Assembly (NCBI GenBank): GCA_030153045.1
Contig: JASLID010000036.1
Span: forward strand, 1-51,463
Length of the DNA: 51,463 nucleotides
Direction: 5' to 3'
Origin: Flavobacterium sp.
GTDB taxonomy: Bacteria > Bacteroidota > Bacteroidia > Flavobacteriales > Flavobacteriaceae
In this document: piece after piece, positions 43,483 through 50,899 of the stretch
Numbering within the stretch: the stretch's first letter is position 1
Layout of the letters: every line of letters begins with the position of its first letter
Notes under the pieces: generated by a model
The model's input: only the letters and a program-made list of their open reading frames with translations
Told to the model about the DNA's origin: nothing
The model's database searches: none
Translations under genes and position numbers: made by a program

Positions 43483-43525
43483 CACCTACACAAAACACGA
43501 AAAGTTCAAATACAAAACGTCATGA
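43475..43525 (+). pseudogene. Decayed 5' fragment of rnpA
   Basis: The first 45 bases match the first 45 bases of the intact rnpA at 45424-45468 at 38 positions. The translation MKNTYTKHEKFKYKTS then meets a stop, against MKNTYPKHEKLKSKTT in intact RnpA. Nothing RnpA-like follows. It sits on the other side of ggt from the functional gene, so it is either a duplicated end or the remains of an older copy. Confidence 0.75.
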
Positions 43526-43674
43526 TGGTTCTATAGAAACAATTATTCGTAACACTTTTTTTATTAAATTTACACAACAGCCTAATCCCCATGAGCTGAT
43601 TTATGTTTTTTGCCTAAAAAAAAACAATAAAACACAAAAAAGTCACCTACACAACCAACACTAAAAAAACAATC
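43526..43674. other. Leader region of ggt
   Basis: This AT-rich stretch of 149 bases has no gene. TATGTTTT near 43603 is one base from the -7 consensus. CACCTACACAA just before the ggt start repeats an 11-base string in the rnpA fragment, which may be chance. Confidence 0.35.
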
Positions 43675-45360
43675 ATGAAAAAAACAATGCAGCTATTGTG
43701 TTTAATAATACTACTATTGGTTCATTCCAAAGGAATTACACAATCTTTTGGTCAGAACGGCATGGTAGTTTCATCCAATACCATTGCTTCTCAAGTTGGT
43801 ATTACAATTTTAAAAAAAGGAGGAAATGCCATCGACGCAAGCATTGCTACAGCTTTTGCACTTGCTGTAACACATCCTGAGGCAGGAAATATTGGAGGCG
43901 GTGGTTTTTTGGTTTTCATGAAGGCATCAGGAGAGGCAACCGCAATTGATTTTCGCGAAAAAGCACCACTCGCAGCCACTGCTACTATGTTTTTGGACAG
44001 CAACGGAAAACTAATCGAAAACAGTAACCATGACAGCCCAAAAGCAATAGGGGTTCCAGGAACTGTAGCTGGTTTGTATTTGGCACATAAAAAATACGGC
44101 AAATTACCTTGGCGAGAATTGGTTAAACCTGCTGTCGATTTGGCTAAAAAAGGCTTTGCAATGCCTTGGGGGTTGTATTGGGGAGCTCTTAGTTGTGTTG
44201 ATGCCAATAAATCGAATGAATTTATAGGAAACTATTTTAAAAGCGAGAAAGAGAAAATTACAAAGCCAGGCGAAATCTGGAAACAACCCGCACTTGCCCA
44301 AACACTCGAACTCATTCGAGACAAAGGACAAGATGGTTTTTATAAAGGACCTGTTGCCGAAGAGATTGAAAATTTCATGAAAAAAAATGGTGGAATTATC
44401 ACCAAAAAAGATTTAGAAAAATATACCGCCATTGAGCGTAAACCCATAAAAGGAACTTTTAAAGGATATGATATTTATTCAATGCCGCCGCCGAGTTCGG
44501 GTGGGATTGCTCTAATTGAAATGATGAATATGATGGAATTGGCTGATTTTGATTCCATTCCGTTTAATTCTACAAAGTATGTCCATTTAGTAACAGAAGT
44601 AATGCGAAGAGCGTTTGCCGATCGTGCAGCTCATTTAGGAGACCCTGACTTTAATCCTGCTCTTTCTTTGGAAAAATTAACGTCCAAGGAATTTGCAAAG
44701 ATGCGATTTAAGAATATCGATAGGAACAAAGCATCCGTAAGCGATCCGGTTAAATACGGGCAACCTTATGACAGTAACAATACCACTCATTTTTCTGTGG
44801 TGGACAAAGAAGGGAATGCCGTTTCGATAACCTATACATTAGAAGATTCGTATGGTTCTAAAATGGGTTCTGACAAGCTTGGTTTTATTTTTAACAATGA
44901 AATGGGGGATTTTAACCCTGTCCCTGGTGTTACGACCACGGAAGGACAAATAGGCTCGGCAGCAAACATCATAGCACCAGAAAAAAGAATGCTTTCGAGC
45001 ATGACTCCCACCATTATAGCTAAAAATGGCAAACCGTATTTAATTATTGGTTCACCTGGAGGCAGAACAATTATCAATACTGTTTTTCAAACGATACTGA
45101 ATGTATTGGCGTACGATATGCGGATTGACCACGCCATCGAAGCTATGAAAATACACCACCAGTGGTTACCTGATGTTATTTTTTATGAAAAAAACCTAAT
45201 GTCCCCGGATACAAAAGCTGCACTTGAAAAAATGGGACATCAGTTACGAGGAATAGATAATCTTGGGGAACTTATGGGGATAACCTATGTGGAAGAATTT
45301 AAAGTCTATGTAGGGGTTTCAGACTCTTCAAGTCCAGATGGTGGGGCTGCTGGTTATTAG
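43675..45360 (+). CDS. ggt: Gamma-glutamyltransferase (glutathione hydrolase)
   Basis: This 561-residue precursor is exported (signal around residues 1-22) and cleaves itself at the conserved Thr to give large and small subunits. That Thr is T370 in SNNTTHFSVVDKEG, which becomes the nucleophile. Substrate-binding motifs are AGNIGGGGF, PPPSSGGIAL and GSPGGRTI. It hydrolyses gamma-glutamyl bonds of glutathione and similar peptides in the periplasm. It lies between the rnpA fragment and intact rnpA, so it may have been inserted there. Length is normal for the family. Confidence 0.95.
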   Translation: MKKTMQLLCLIILLLVHSKGITQSFGQNGMVVSSNTIASQVGITILKKGGNAIDASIATAFALAVTHPEAGNIGGGGFLVFMKASGEATAIDFREKAPLAATATMFLDSNGKLIENSNHDSPKAIGVPGTVAGLYLAHKKYGKLPWRELVKPAVDLAKKGFAMPWGLYWGALSCVDANKSNEFIGNYFKSEKEKITKPGEIWKQPALAQTLELIRDKGQDGFYKGPVAEEIENFMKKNGGIITKKDLEKYTAIERKPIKGTFKGYDIYSMPPPSSGGIALIEMMNMMELADFDSIPFNSTKYVHLVTEVMRRAFADRAAHLGDPDFNPALSLEKLTSKEFAKMRFKNIDRNKASVSDPVKYGQPYDSNNTTHFSVVDKEGNAVSITYTLEDSYGSKMGSDKLGFIFNNEMGDFNPVPGVTTTEGQIGSAANIIAPEKRMLSSMTPTIIAKNGKPYLIIGSPGGRTIINTVFQTILNVLAYDMRIDHAIEAMKIHHQWLPDVIFYEKNLMSPDTKAALEKMGHQLRGIDNLGELMGITYVEEFKVYVGVSDSSSPDGGAAGY

Positions 45361-45398
45361 TAGTGTTTATATAATTAAAGACTTGGATAAATCTTTTG

Positions 45399-45406
45399 TA
45401 TTTTTG
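45399..45406 (+). promoter_or_regulatory. -7 element of rnpA
   Basis: TATTTTTG matches TAnnTTTG, 17 bases before the ATG. Confidence 0.55.
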
Positions 45407-45423
45407 CGGCTATAATTTCAATA

Positions 45424-45801
45424 ATGAAAAATACCTACCCCAAACACGAAAAGCTCAAAAGCAAAACAACCATCGATTTACTTTTTTCCGAAGGAAAATC
45501 GGTATCTAAATATCCATTGCGGTTGGTATATGCGCCTATTGCTTTGGAAGAAGGCGAAGCTATAAAAATGGGGGTTTCCGTTTCTAAAAAACACTTCAAA
45601 AAAGCGGTGGACCGTAATTATTTCAAAAGGGTATTGCGTGAAACTTATCGTTTAAACAAGCAACTGCTTTTAGACAATATGGACAAACCTTATGCGTTGA
45701 TGTTTTTCTACCAAAGCAAAGACCGTTTGACCTATCAGGAAATCAACGAGAAAACGATTCAATTGTTTGAAAAGTTTGTGGTGGCAATAAAAGAAGAATA
45801 A
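45424..45801 (+). CDS. rnpA: Ribonuclease P protein component
   Basis: This 125-residue basic protein, subunit of RNase P, helps the catalytic RNA remove 5' leaders from tRNA precursors. The RNR region reads VSVSKKHFKKAVDRNYFKRVLRETYR, with RNYFKR in place of the more common RNRIKR. The start LKSKTTIDLLFSEGKSV is typical. It has its own -7 element and ends at a bidirectional terminator shared with pckA. It is not beside rpmH or yidC, as is usual in Bacteroidetes. A broken copy of its 5' end lies 1.9 kb upstream. Confidence 0.93.
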   Translation: MKNTYPKHEKLKSKTTIDLLFSEGKSVSKYPLRLVYAPIALEEGEAIKMGVSVSKKHFKKAVDRNYFKRVLRETYRLNKQLLLDNMDKPYALMFFYQSKDRLTYQEINEKTIQLFEKFVVAIKEE

Positions 45802-45835
45802 TATATTCTCGTATTTCTTCGTAATCACACAAAAC

Positions 45836-45865
45836 AAAAAAGAGCTGCTTTCGCAACTCTTTTTA
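45836..45865. terminator. Bidirectional terminator between rnpA and pckA
   Basis: AAAAAGAG (45837-45844) pairs with CTCTTTTT (45857-45864), with TGC/GCA inside and one mismatch. T runs on both strands suit the convergent gene ends. Confidence 0.85.
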
Positions 45866-45885
45866 TATTTTATAAATACTGTGTT

Positions 45886-47511
45886 TTACAATTGTGGCCC
45901 AGCATTAACTAGATTTTTACCTTCTTCGTTATCTGTATATTGAACGAAATTTTTGATAAATCTTCCAGCTAAATCTTCCGCTTTTGTAGCCCATTCTGCT
46001 GCGTCAGCGTAAGTATTTCTTGGATCAAGAATTTCCGAGTTTACTTCGTTTAATGACGTTGGCACTACAAAGTTAAAAGTAGGTATTACTTTAGTTTCTG
46101 CTTTTTCGATTGAACCGTCTAAAATAGCATCAATAATAGCACGTGTATCTTTAATAGAAATACGCTTACCTGTTCCATTCCATCCTGTATTGACCATATA
46201 AGCCGTAGCTTTATGTTCTTCCATTTTCTTTACCAACTCTTCACCGTATTTTGTTGGGTGAAGTGATAAGAATGCTTTTCCAAAACAAGCAGAGAATGTT
46301 GGTTCTGGTTGTGTTACACCACGCTCCGTTCCAGCTAATTTTGCTGTAAATCCTGATAAGAAGTAATATTTTGTTTGCTCTGGAGTCAATTTAGAAACCG
46401 GAGGCATCACTCCAAAAGCATCTGCAGTTAAGAAAATAACTTTAGTTGCGTGACCTGCTTTTGAAACAGGAGTTACAATATTTTTAATGTGATTTATAGG
46501 ATACGAAACTCTTGTGTTTTGAGTTACTGAACCATCTTTGAAATCTATTTTACCATTAGCGTCAACAGTTACGTTTTCTAATAACGCGTCTTTTTTGATC
46601 GCTCCGTAAATATCCGGTTCGTTTGCTGCGCTTAAGTCGATAGTTTTTGCATAACAACCCCCTTCGAAGTTGAAAACACCATCGTTATCCCATCCGTGCT
46701 CATCGTCACCAATTAATTCACGTTTAGGATCTGTTGATAAAGTGGTTTTTCCAGTTCCTGACAATCCGAAGAAAACAGCAACATCGCCATCTTTTCCTTT
46801 ATTTGCTGAACAGTGCATAGAAGCCATTCCTTGTAGTGGCAAGTAATAGTTCATCATCGAGAACAACCCTTTTTTCATTTCACCACCGTACCAAGTACCA
46901 CCAATTAATTGAATTTTTTCAGTCAAATTGAAGGCAACATATACATCTGAATTTAATCCGTGTGATTTGAAATCTGCAAAGCCACGTTTTGAAGCATTCA
47001 TTACCACGAAATCAGGCTCCCCATAGTTCGCTAATTCTGCGTCTGTAGGGCGTATAAACATGTTTTTTACAAAATGCGCTTGCCATGCTACCTCAACAAT
47101 GAAACGTACTTTTAAACGCGTATTTTCATTGGCTCCGCAAAACGTATCTACTACAAATAATCTTTTCCCTGATAATTGAGATACTGTGTTCTCTTTTAAC
47201 GCATTCCAAGTATCTGTCGAAATTGGTTTATTGTCATTTACAGCTTTGTCTGATGTCCACCAAATCGTGTTTTCTGTAACGGCATCTTTAACAATATATT
47301 TGTCCTTAGGAGAACGACCTGTAAATTCACCAGTCATTACATTAACTGCACCAAGTTCTGTTAATTGTCCTTTTTCAAAACCCTCAAGAGCAGGATTTAG
47401 TTCTTCTTGATATAATAAATCAAATGAGGGATTATATACAATTTCTTTAACGTCTTTGATTCCGTATTTTTCTAGCGAAATCGATTTCGTTGTTGGGGTG
47501 TAAGCTTCCAT
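45886..47511 (-). CDS. pckA: ATP-dependent phosphoenolpyruvate carboxykinase
   Basis: This 541-residue enzyme converts oxaloacetate and ATP to phosphoenolpyruvate, ADP and CO2, the entry step of gluconeogenesis. It has the kinase-1a P-loop GLSGTGKTTLS, the metal/substrate region GGTWYGGEMKKG, GEFTGRSPKDKYIV at the substrate site and DDEHGWDNDGVFNFEGGCYAK. Length is normal. It is a single-gene transcript with a -7 element 35 bases before the ATG. It probably responds to growth on amino acids, which fits the peptidase genes nearby (inference). Confidence 0.97.
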   Translation of the reverse strand: MEAYTPTTKSISLEKYGIKDVKEIVYNPSFDLLYQEELNPALEGFEKGQLTELGAVNVMTGEFTGRSPKDKYIVKDAVTENTIWWTSDKAVNDNKPISTDTWNALKENTVSQLSGKRLFVVDTFCGANENTRLKVRFIVEVAWQAHFVKNMFIRPTDAELANYGEPDFVVMNASKRGFADFKSHGLNSDVYVAFNLTEKIQLIGGTWYGGEMKKGLFSMMNYYLPLQGMASMHCSANKGKDGDVAVFFGLSGTGKTTLSTDPKRELIGDDEHGWDNDGVFNFEGGCYAKTIDLSAANEPDIYGAIKKDALLENVTVDANGKIDFKDGSVTQNTRVSYPINHIKNIVTPVSKAGHATKVIFLTADAFGVMPPVSKLTPEQTKYYFLSGFTAKLAGTERGVTQPEPTFSACFGKAFLSLHPTKYGEELVKKMEEHKATAYMVNTGWNGTGKRISIKDTRAIIDAILDGSIEKAETKVIPTFNFVVPTSLNEVNSEILDPRNTYADAAEWATKAEDLAGRFIKNFVQYTDNEEGKNLVNAGPQL

Positions 47512-47545
47512 AAATTACTAGTTGTGTTGAATAATAATATAACCG

Positions 47546-47553
47546 CAAAAGTA
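47546..47553 (-). promoter_or_regulatory. -7 element of pckA
   Basis: TACTTTTG on the minus strand (TAnnTTTG), 34 bases before the ATG. A TTTG lies 12 bases further upstream, closer than the usual -33 spacing. Confidence 0.55.
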
Positions 47554-47583
47554 TAAATATTATTTCAAATGCCTTAAAGTTTA

Positions 47584-47967
47584 TTATTTTTTTACAATTA
47601 CGTAATAAAACACTAAAGCCCAAGAAGTTATTAAAAGCAATCCACCTACAGGGGTTATTGGTCCAAGAAATTTGAAATTAATTCCTGTAACTGGACTCGT
47701 TGATAATAAGAAGATTGAAACCGAAAAAAACAGAGTGCCTAACAACGTTAGGTAATAAACAATACTCTTTTGCTCTGGCAGAAGCAATTGTGTAGTTCCT
47801 ACAAACAATAAAAACAAAGCATGATACATCATATATCGTACCCCGACCTCAAAGGAAGAAAGTTGGTCGGCACTTAAAACTTTTTTCAAAGCATGTGCCC
47901 CAAAAGCACCTAAAACAATCGATATAAAACCGAAGAATAAAGCTGTTAAAATTATTTTCTTTTCCAT
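47584..47967 (-). CDS. DUF423 small membrane protein
   Basis: This 127-residue protein has four predicted membrane segments and the DUF423 signature near the start (GFISIVLGAFGAHALK) and near the end (GPITPVGGLLLITSWALV). The family is widespread and of unknown function. It is divergent from the saccharopine dehydrogenase gene and lies upstream of pckA on the same strand, with 72 bases between, including pckA's own promoter. Confidence 0.9.
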   Translation of the reverse strand: MEKKIILTALFFGFISIVLGAFGAHALKKVLSADQLSSFEVGVRYMMYHALFLLFVGTTQLLLPEQKSIVYYLTLLGTLFFSVSIFLLSTSPVTGINFKFLGPITPVGGLLLITSWALVFYYVIVKK

Positions 47968-48082
47968 TTTTATGAATTAATTGCAGCATTTTGTTCCTGC
48001 TGATTATTTGGATCGAAAGTATTAAATATCTTCTTATCTTAGAAGTTTAAAAACATTTCTGTCAAAAAATATAACATTTTAC

Positions 48083-48090
48083 TACATTTG
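48083..48090 (+). promoter_or_regulatory. -7 element of the saccharopine dehydrogenase gene
   Basis: TACATTTG matches TAnnTTTG, 23 bases before the ATG at 48114. Confidence 0.6.
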
Positions 48091-48113
48091 TGTGATTTTT
48101 TTACAAAACCAAC

Positions 48114-49466
48114 ATGAGAAATGTCTTGATTATTGGAGCTGGTCGCTCGGCTTCATCGCTTATAAAATACCTTTTAGAGAAATCTGAAAGCGAAAACCTA
48201 CACCTTACTATTGGGGATTTGTCTTTGGAATTAGCCCAAAGAAAAACCAAAAACCATAAAAATGCTACTGCCATTGCGTTAGACATTCACAACGAAACAC
48301 AACGTCAAGAAGAAATTCAAAAAGCGGATATCGTGATTTCCATGTTGCCAGCCCACATGCATATTGACGTAGCCAAAGATTGTATCACTTACAAAAAACA
48401 TATGGTTACCGCTTCTTACATTAGCGATGCCATGCAAAGTTTAGACGCTGAAGCCAAAGCAAACAATCTGGTTTTCATGAACGAAGTGGGTCTTGACCCT
48501 GGGATTGATCATATGAGTGCAATGAAAATCTTAGATGAAATTAGAGACAAAGGCGGAAAAATAATCTTATTCGAATCCTTTTGTGGTGGATTAGTTGCTC
48601 CAGAATCAGATAACAATTTGTGGAATTACAAATTCACTTGGGCCCCAAGAAACGTGGTTTTAGCCGGCCAGGGTGGCGCAGCCAAGTTCATTCAGGAAGG
48701 CACTTACAAATACATTCCATATCATAAATTATTTCGTAGAACCGAGTTTTTAGAAGTGGAAGGTTACGGACGTTTTGAAGGCTATGCCAACCGTGATTCT
48801 TTAAAATACCGAACTGTTTATGATTTAGATGATGCCTTGACGGTTTACAGAGGAACTATTCGTCGTGTAGGCTACTCGAAAGCTTGGGATATGTTTGTAC
48901 AACTAGGCATGACCGATGATTCGTATGTAATTGACGATTCAGAAGACATGAGTTACCGCGAATTTATCAACTTATTTTTACCGTATCATTCTACCGATTC
49001 AGTAGAAATTAAATTGCGTCATCAGTTAAAAATTGACCAAGACGACGTGATGTGGGACAAACTTGTCGAATTGGATTTATTCAATCCGGATAAAAAAGTA
49101 GGATTAAAAAATGCTACTCCGGCTCAAATCTTAGAAAAAATATTAACCGACAGCTGGACCCTTCAACCTGAAGACAAAGACATGATTGTCATGTACCATA
49201 AATTTGGCTACGAAATTAATGGCGAAAAGAAACAAATAGATTCTACCATGGTTTGCATTGGCGATGACCAAACGTATACCGCTATGGCCAAAACCGTAGG
49301 TTTACCGGTTGCTATGGCAACGTTGCAAATTTTAAATGGTAACATTAAAACGCCTGGTGTTCAATTGCCAATAAAACAAGAAGTATACAACCCTATTTTG
49401 AAAGAATTAGAAGAATATGGCGTTGTTTTTAAAGAAAAAGAAGTGCATTACAAAGGTTATAATTAA
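48114..49466 (+). CDS. Saccharopine dehydrogenase (glutamate-forming type)
   Basis: This 450-residue protein has a Rossmann NAD(P) site at the N terminus (VLIIGAGRSASS) and the saccharopine dehydrogenase C-terminal domain (about 130-440; NEVGLDPGIDHMSAMKIL, SFCGGLVAPESDNNLWNYKF). It matches the LYS9/SDH half of plant and animal LKR/SDH, which splits saccharopine into glutamate and alpha-aminoadipic semialdehyde. The ALDH7 enzyme at 1582-3135 would use that product. The lysine-ketoglutarate reductase partner is not in the window. A strong terminator follows. Annotation as a related carboxynorspermidine-type enzyme is a weaker alternative. Confidence 0.9.
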   Translation: MRNVLIIGAGRSASSLIKYLLEKSESENLHLTIGDLSLELAQRKTKNHKNATAIALDIHNETQRQEEIQKADIVISMLPAHMHIDVAKDCITYKKHMVTASYISDAMQSLDAEAKANNLVFMNEVGLDPGIDHMSAMKILDEIRDKGGKIILFESFCGGLVAPESDNNLWNYKFTWAPRNVVLAGQGGAAKFIQEGTYKYIPYHKLFRRTEFLEVEGYGRFEGYANRDSLKYRTVYDLDDALTVYRGTIRRVGYSKAWDMFVQLGMTDDSYVIDDSEDMSYREFINLFLPYHSTDSVEIKLRHQLKIDQDDVMWDKLVELDLFNPDKKVGLKNATPAQILEKILTDSWTLQPEDKDMIVMYHKFGYEINGEKKQIDSTMVCIGDDQTYTAMAKTVGLPVAMATLQILNGNIKTPGVQLPIKQEVYNPILKELEEYGVVFKEKEVHYKGYN

Positions 49467-49483
49467 TACTTACACATTAATTG

Positions 49484-49518
49484 AAAAAGACCTGTTTCGC
49501 AATGAAACAGGTCTTTTT
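49484..49518. terminator. Bidirectional terminator
   Basis: A perfect 15-bp stem (49484-49498 with 49504-49518) has a 5-base loop and T5 on each strand. It serves the saccharopine dehydrogenase gene and, 2 bases from its stop, the minus-strand gene at 49521. Confidence 0.95.
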
Positions 49519-49520
49519 GT

Positions 49521-50135
49521 TTATGAGGCATTCCTTTGCAGAAACTGCTTATTTTTATTAATCTCATCTTGCAACTGTCGGCTTATTTTTTGTTCGCGTT
49601 CAATAGTCCTTCTTTTATACTCCTGATATTCTTCTTCTAATTCAGACAAAACGCTTTTAGAGTTTTGGGTAATGGCATTTGAATTTTTGAATTTTATCGC
49701 AAAAAGACACGCTAAAATTAAAGATCCAAAGAAGAGAATACTGAACAATGTTCCAAAGACGATTTGATCGAATTCAATTCCTAAAAATGTAATGGTTGGA
49801 CCAGCGTTAGTATAGACTGCAAGCGAAGCACTCGTTTGCTGAAGTTTGCTTTTTAATGTCTCTATTTCATTTTCTTGATTTGTTACCATCGCTTTTGAAT
49901 CCAGCAATTGAGTTTCCAAACTACCGTATGAATCGGTAACGCTTTCTTTGAGGTTTTCAATCCATTCTCGTTTTACAATTTTCAAATCCCTATAATTTTC
50001 GGATTTGTTTAATATATAGTCAAACTGACTTGCTATTGTAGATGAGTTAAACGAGGTTTCCTGAGCATTTGTAATAGCAACAGCAAACAGTAAAAACAGA
50101 ACTATTTGCCATCTTTGAATTGCATTCACTTTCAT
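49521..50135 (-). CDS. Unknown coiled-coil membrane protein
   Basis: This 204-residue protein has a signal peptide (about 1-24), a periplasmic part with a coiled coil (about 74-102; LETQLLDSKAMVTNQENEI), one membrane segment (about 126-148; VFGTLFSILFFGSLILACLF) and a cytoplasmic coiled coil (about 163-200; LSELEEEYQEYKRRTIEREQ). I recognise no enzyme domain. I recall related flavobacterial proteins carrying a tRNA methyltransferase label, but nothing here supports that function. It may sense or scaffold across the inner membrane. It is divergent from the Lrp/AsnC regulator. Confidence 0.82.
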   Translation of the reverse strand: MKVNAIQRWQIVLFLLFAVAITNAQETSFNSSTIASQFDYILNKSENYRDLKIVKREWIENLKESVTDSYGSLETQLLDSKAMVTNQENEIETLKSKLQQTSASLAVYTNAGPTITFLGIEFDQIVFGTLFSILFFGSLILACLFAIKFKNSNAITQNSKSVLSELEEEYQEYKRRTIEREQKISRQLQDEINKNKQFLQRNAS

Positions 50136-50285
50136 TCTTTTAGATTTGAGGGTTAAACATAGTAGGTTGATAATGAAACGATATCATTTTATTTTTATTG
50201 TGTTACAACTATTTTATCTCCAAAAGGCTTATTATAGTTACTATTCGCTTGAAAATTGTATATTTATCTTTCAAATTGTTTTAAA

Positions 50286-50756
50286 ATGAAAATAAATCAG
50301 TTACAAATTGAAATAGACGGCATCGATAAAGAGATTCTTCGTTTCTTAATGGAAGATGCCCGAAAACCCATTTTACAAATCGCGAACAAAATTGGAATTT
50401 CTGGAGCAGCCATTCACCAGCGGTTGCGAAAACTGGAAGAAGCTAAAGTAATTTCGGGTTCAAAATTTATTATCAACACCAAAGTTTTAGGCTATAGCAC
50501 GATGGCTTTTGTGGGCATATATTTAGACAAAGCGGCACGGAATCCGGAAGCGGTTCGTGAGTTAAAGAAAATTCCAGAAGTATTGGAATGTCATTATACG
50601 ACAGGGAACTGGAGTATTTTAATCAAGATTATTTGTCGGGATAACGAGCATTTGATGAATTTGTTGAATACTAAAATTCAAGCGATTGAAGGTGTTTCGA
50701 GAACAGAAACGTTTATTTCGTTAGATCAGCAAATTGAGAGACAAATTCAGTTGTAA
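50286..50756 (+). CDS. Lrp/AsnC-family transcriptional regulator
   Basis: The ATG at 50286 (MKINQLQIEIDGIDKEILRF) is chosen because the family begins with this helix; the longer frame from a TTG at 50256 adds ten unrelated residues. The 156-residue protein has an N-terminal helix-turn-helix (PILQIANKIGISGAAIHQRL) and a RAM/AsnC ligand-binding domain (about 75-150). Such proteins sense amino acids and control their metabolism. Nearby saccharopine dehydrogenase, pckA and ALDH7 are plausible targets, but no operator was identified. Confidence 0.93.
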   Translation: MKINQLQIEIDGIDKEILRFLMEDARKPILQIANKIGISGAAIHQRLRKLEEAKVISGSKFIINTKVLGYSTMAFVGIYLDKAARNPEAVRELKKIPEVLECHYTTGNWSILIKIICRDNEHLMNLLNTKIQAIEGVSRTETFISLDQQIERQIQL

Positions 50757-50769
50757 TAAATCTTGTGTT

Positions 50770-50836
50770 TTGTCATTTCGACGAAGGAGAAATCTCAAAT
50801 TTACTTGATGAGATTTCTCCTTCGTCGAAATGACAA
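50770..50836. repeat. Long perfect inverted repeat (MITE/REP-like element)
   Basis: A 28-bp perfect stem (50770-50797 with 50809-50836) has an 11-base loop. The arms begin TTGTCATTTCGACGAAGGAG in sense, allowing one base of flank. It lies between the Lrp gene and the terminator of the gene at 50900. There is no T run, so it is not an ordinary terminator. To my recollection, similar GTCATTTCGACGAAGG elements are scattered in other Bacteroidetes genomes. Confidence 0.88.
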
Positions 50837-50855
50837 TATTGTTAAAAATTTAGAA

Positions 50856-50895
50856 TAAAAAAATCCGCCACGTCTTTTAGGACGAGACGGATTTT
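50856..50895 (-). terminator. Terminator of the NmrA-like gene
   Basis: AAAATCCG (50860-50867) pairs with CGGATTTT (50888-50895), and CGTC/GACG pair inside. On the minus strand a T run follows (50856-50863). It lies 4 bases past the stop at 50900. Confidence 0.85.
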
Positions 50896-50899
50896 GTTT

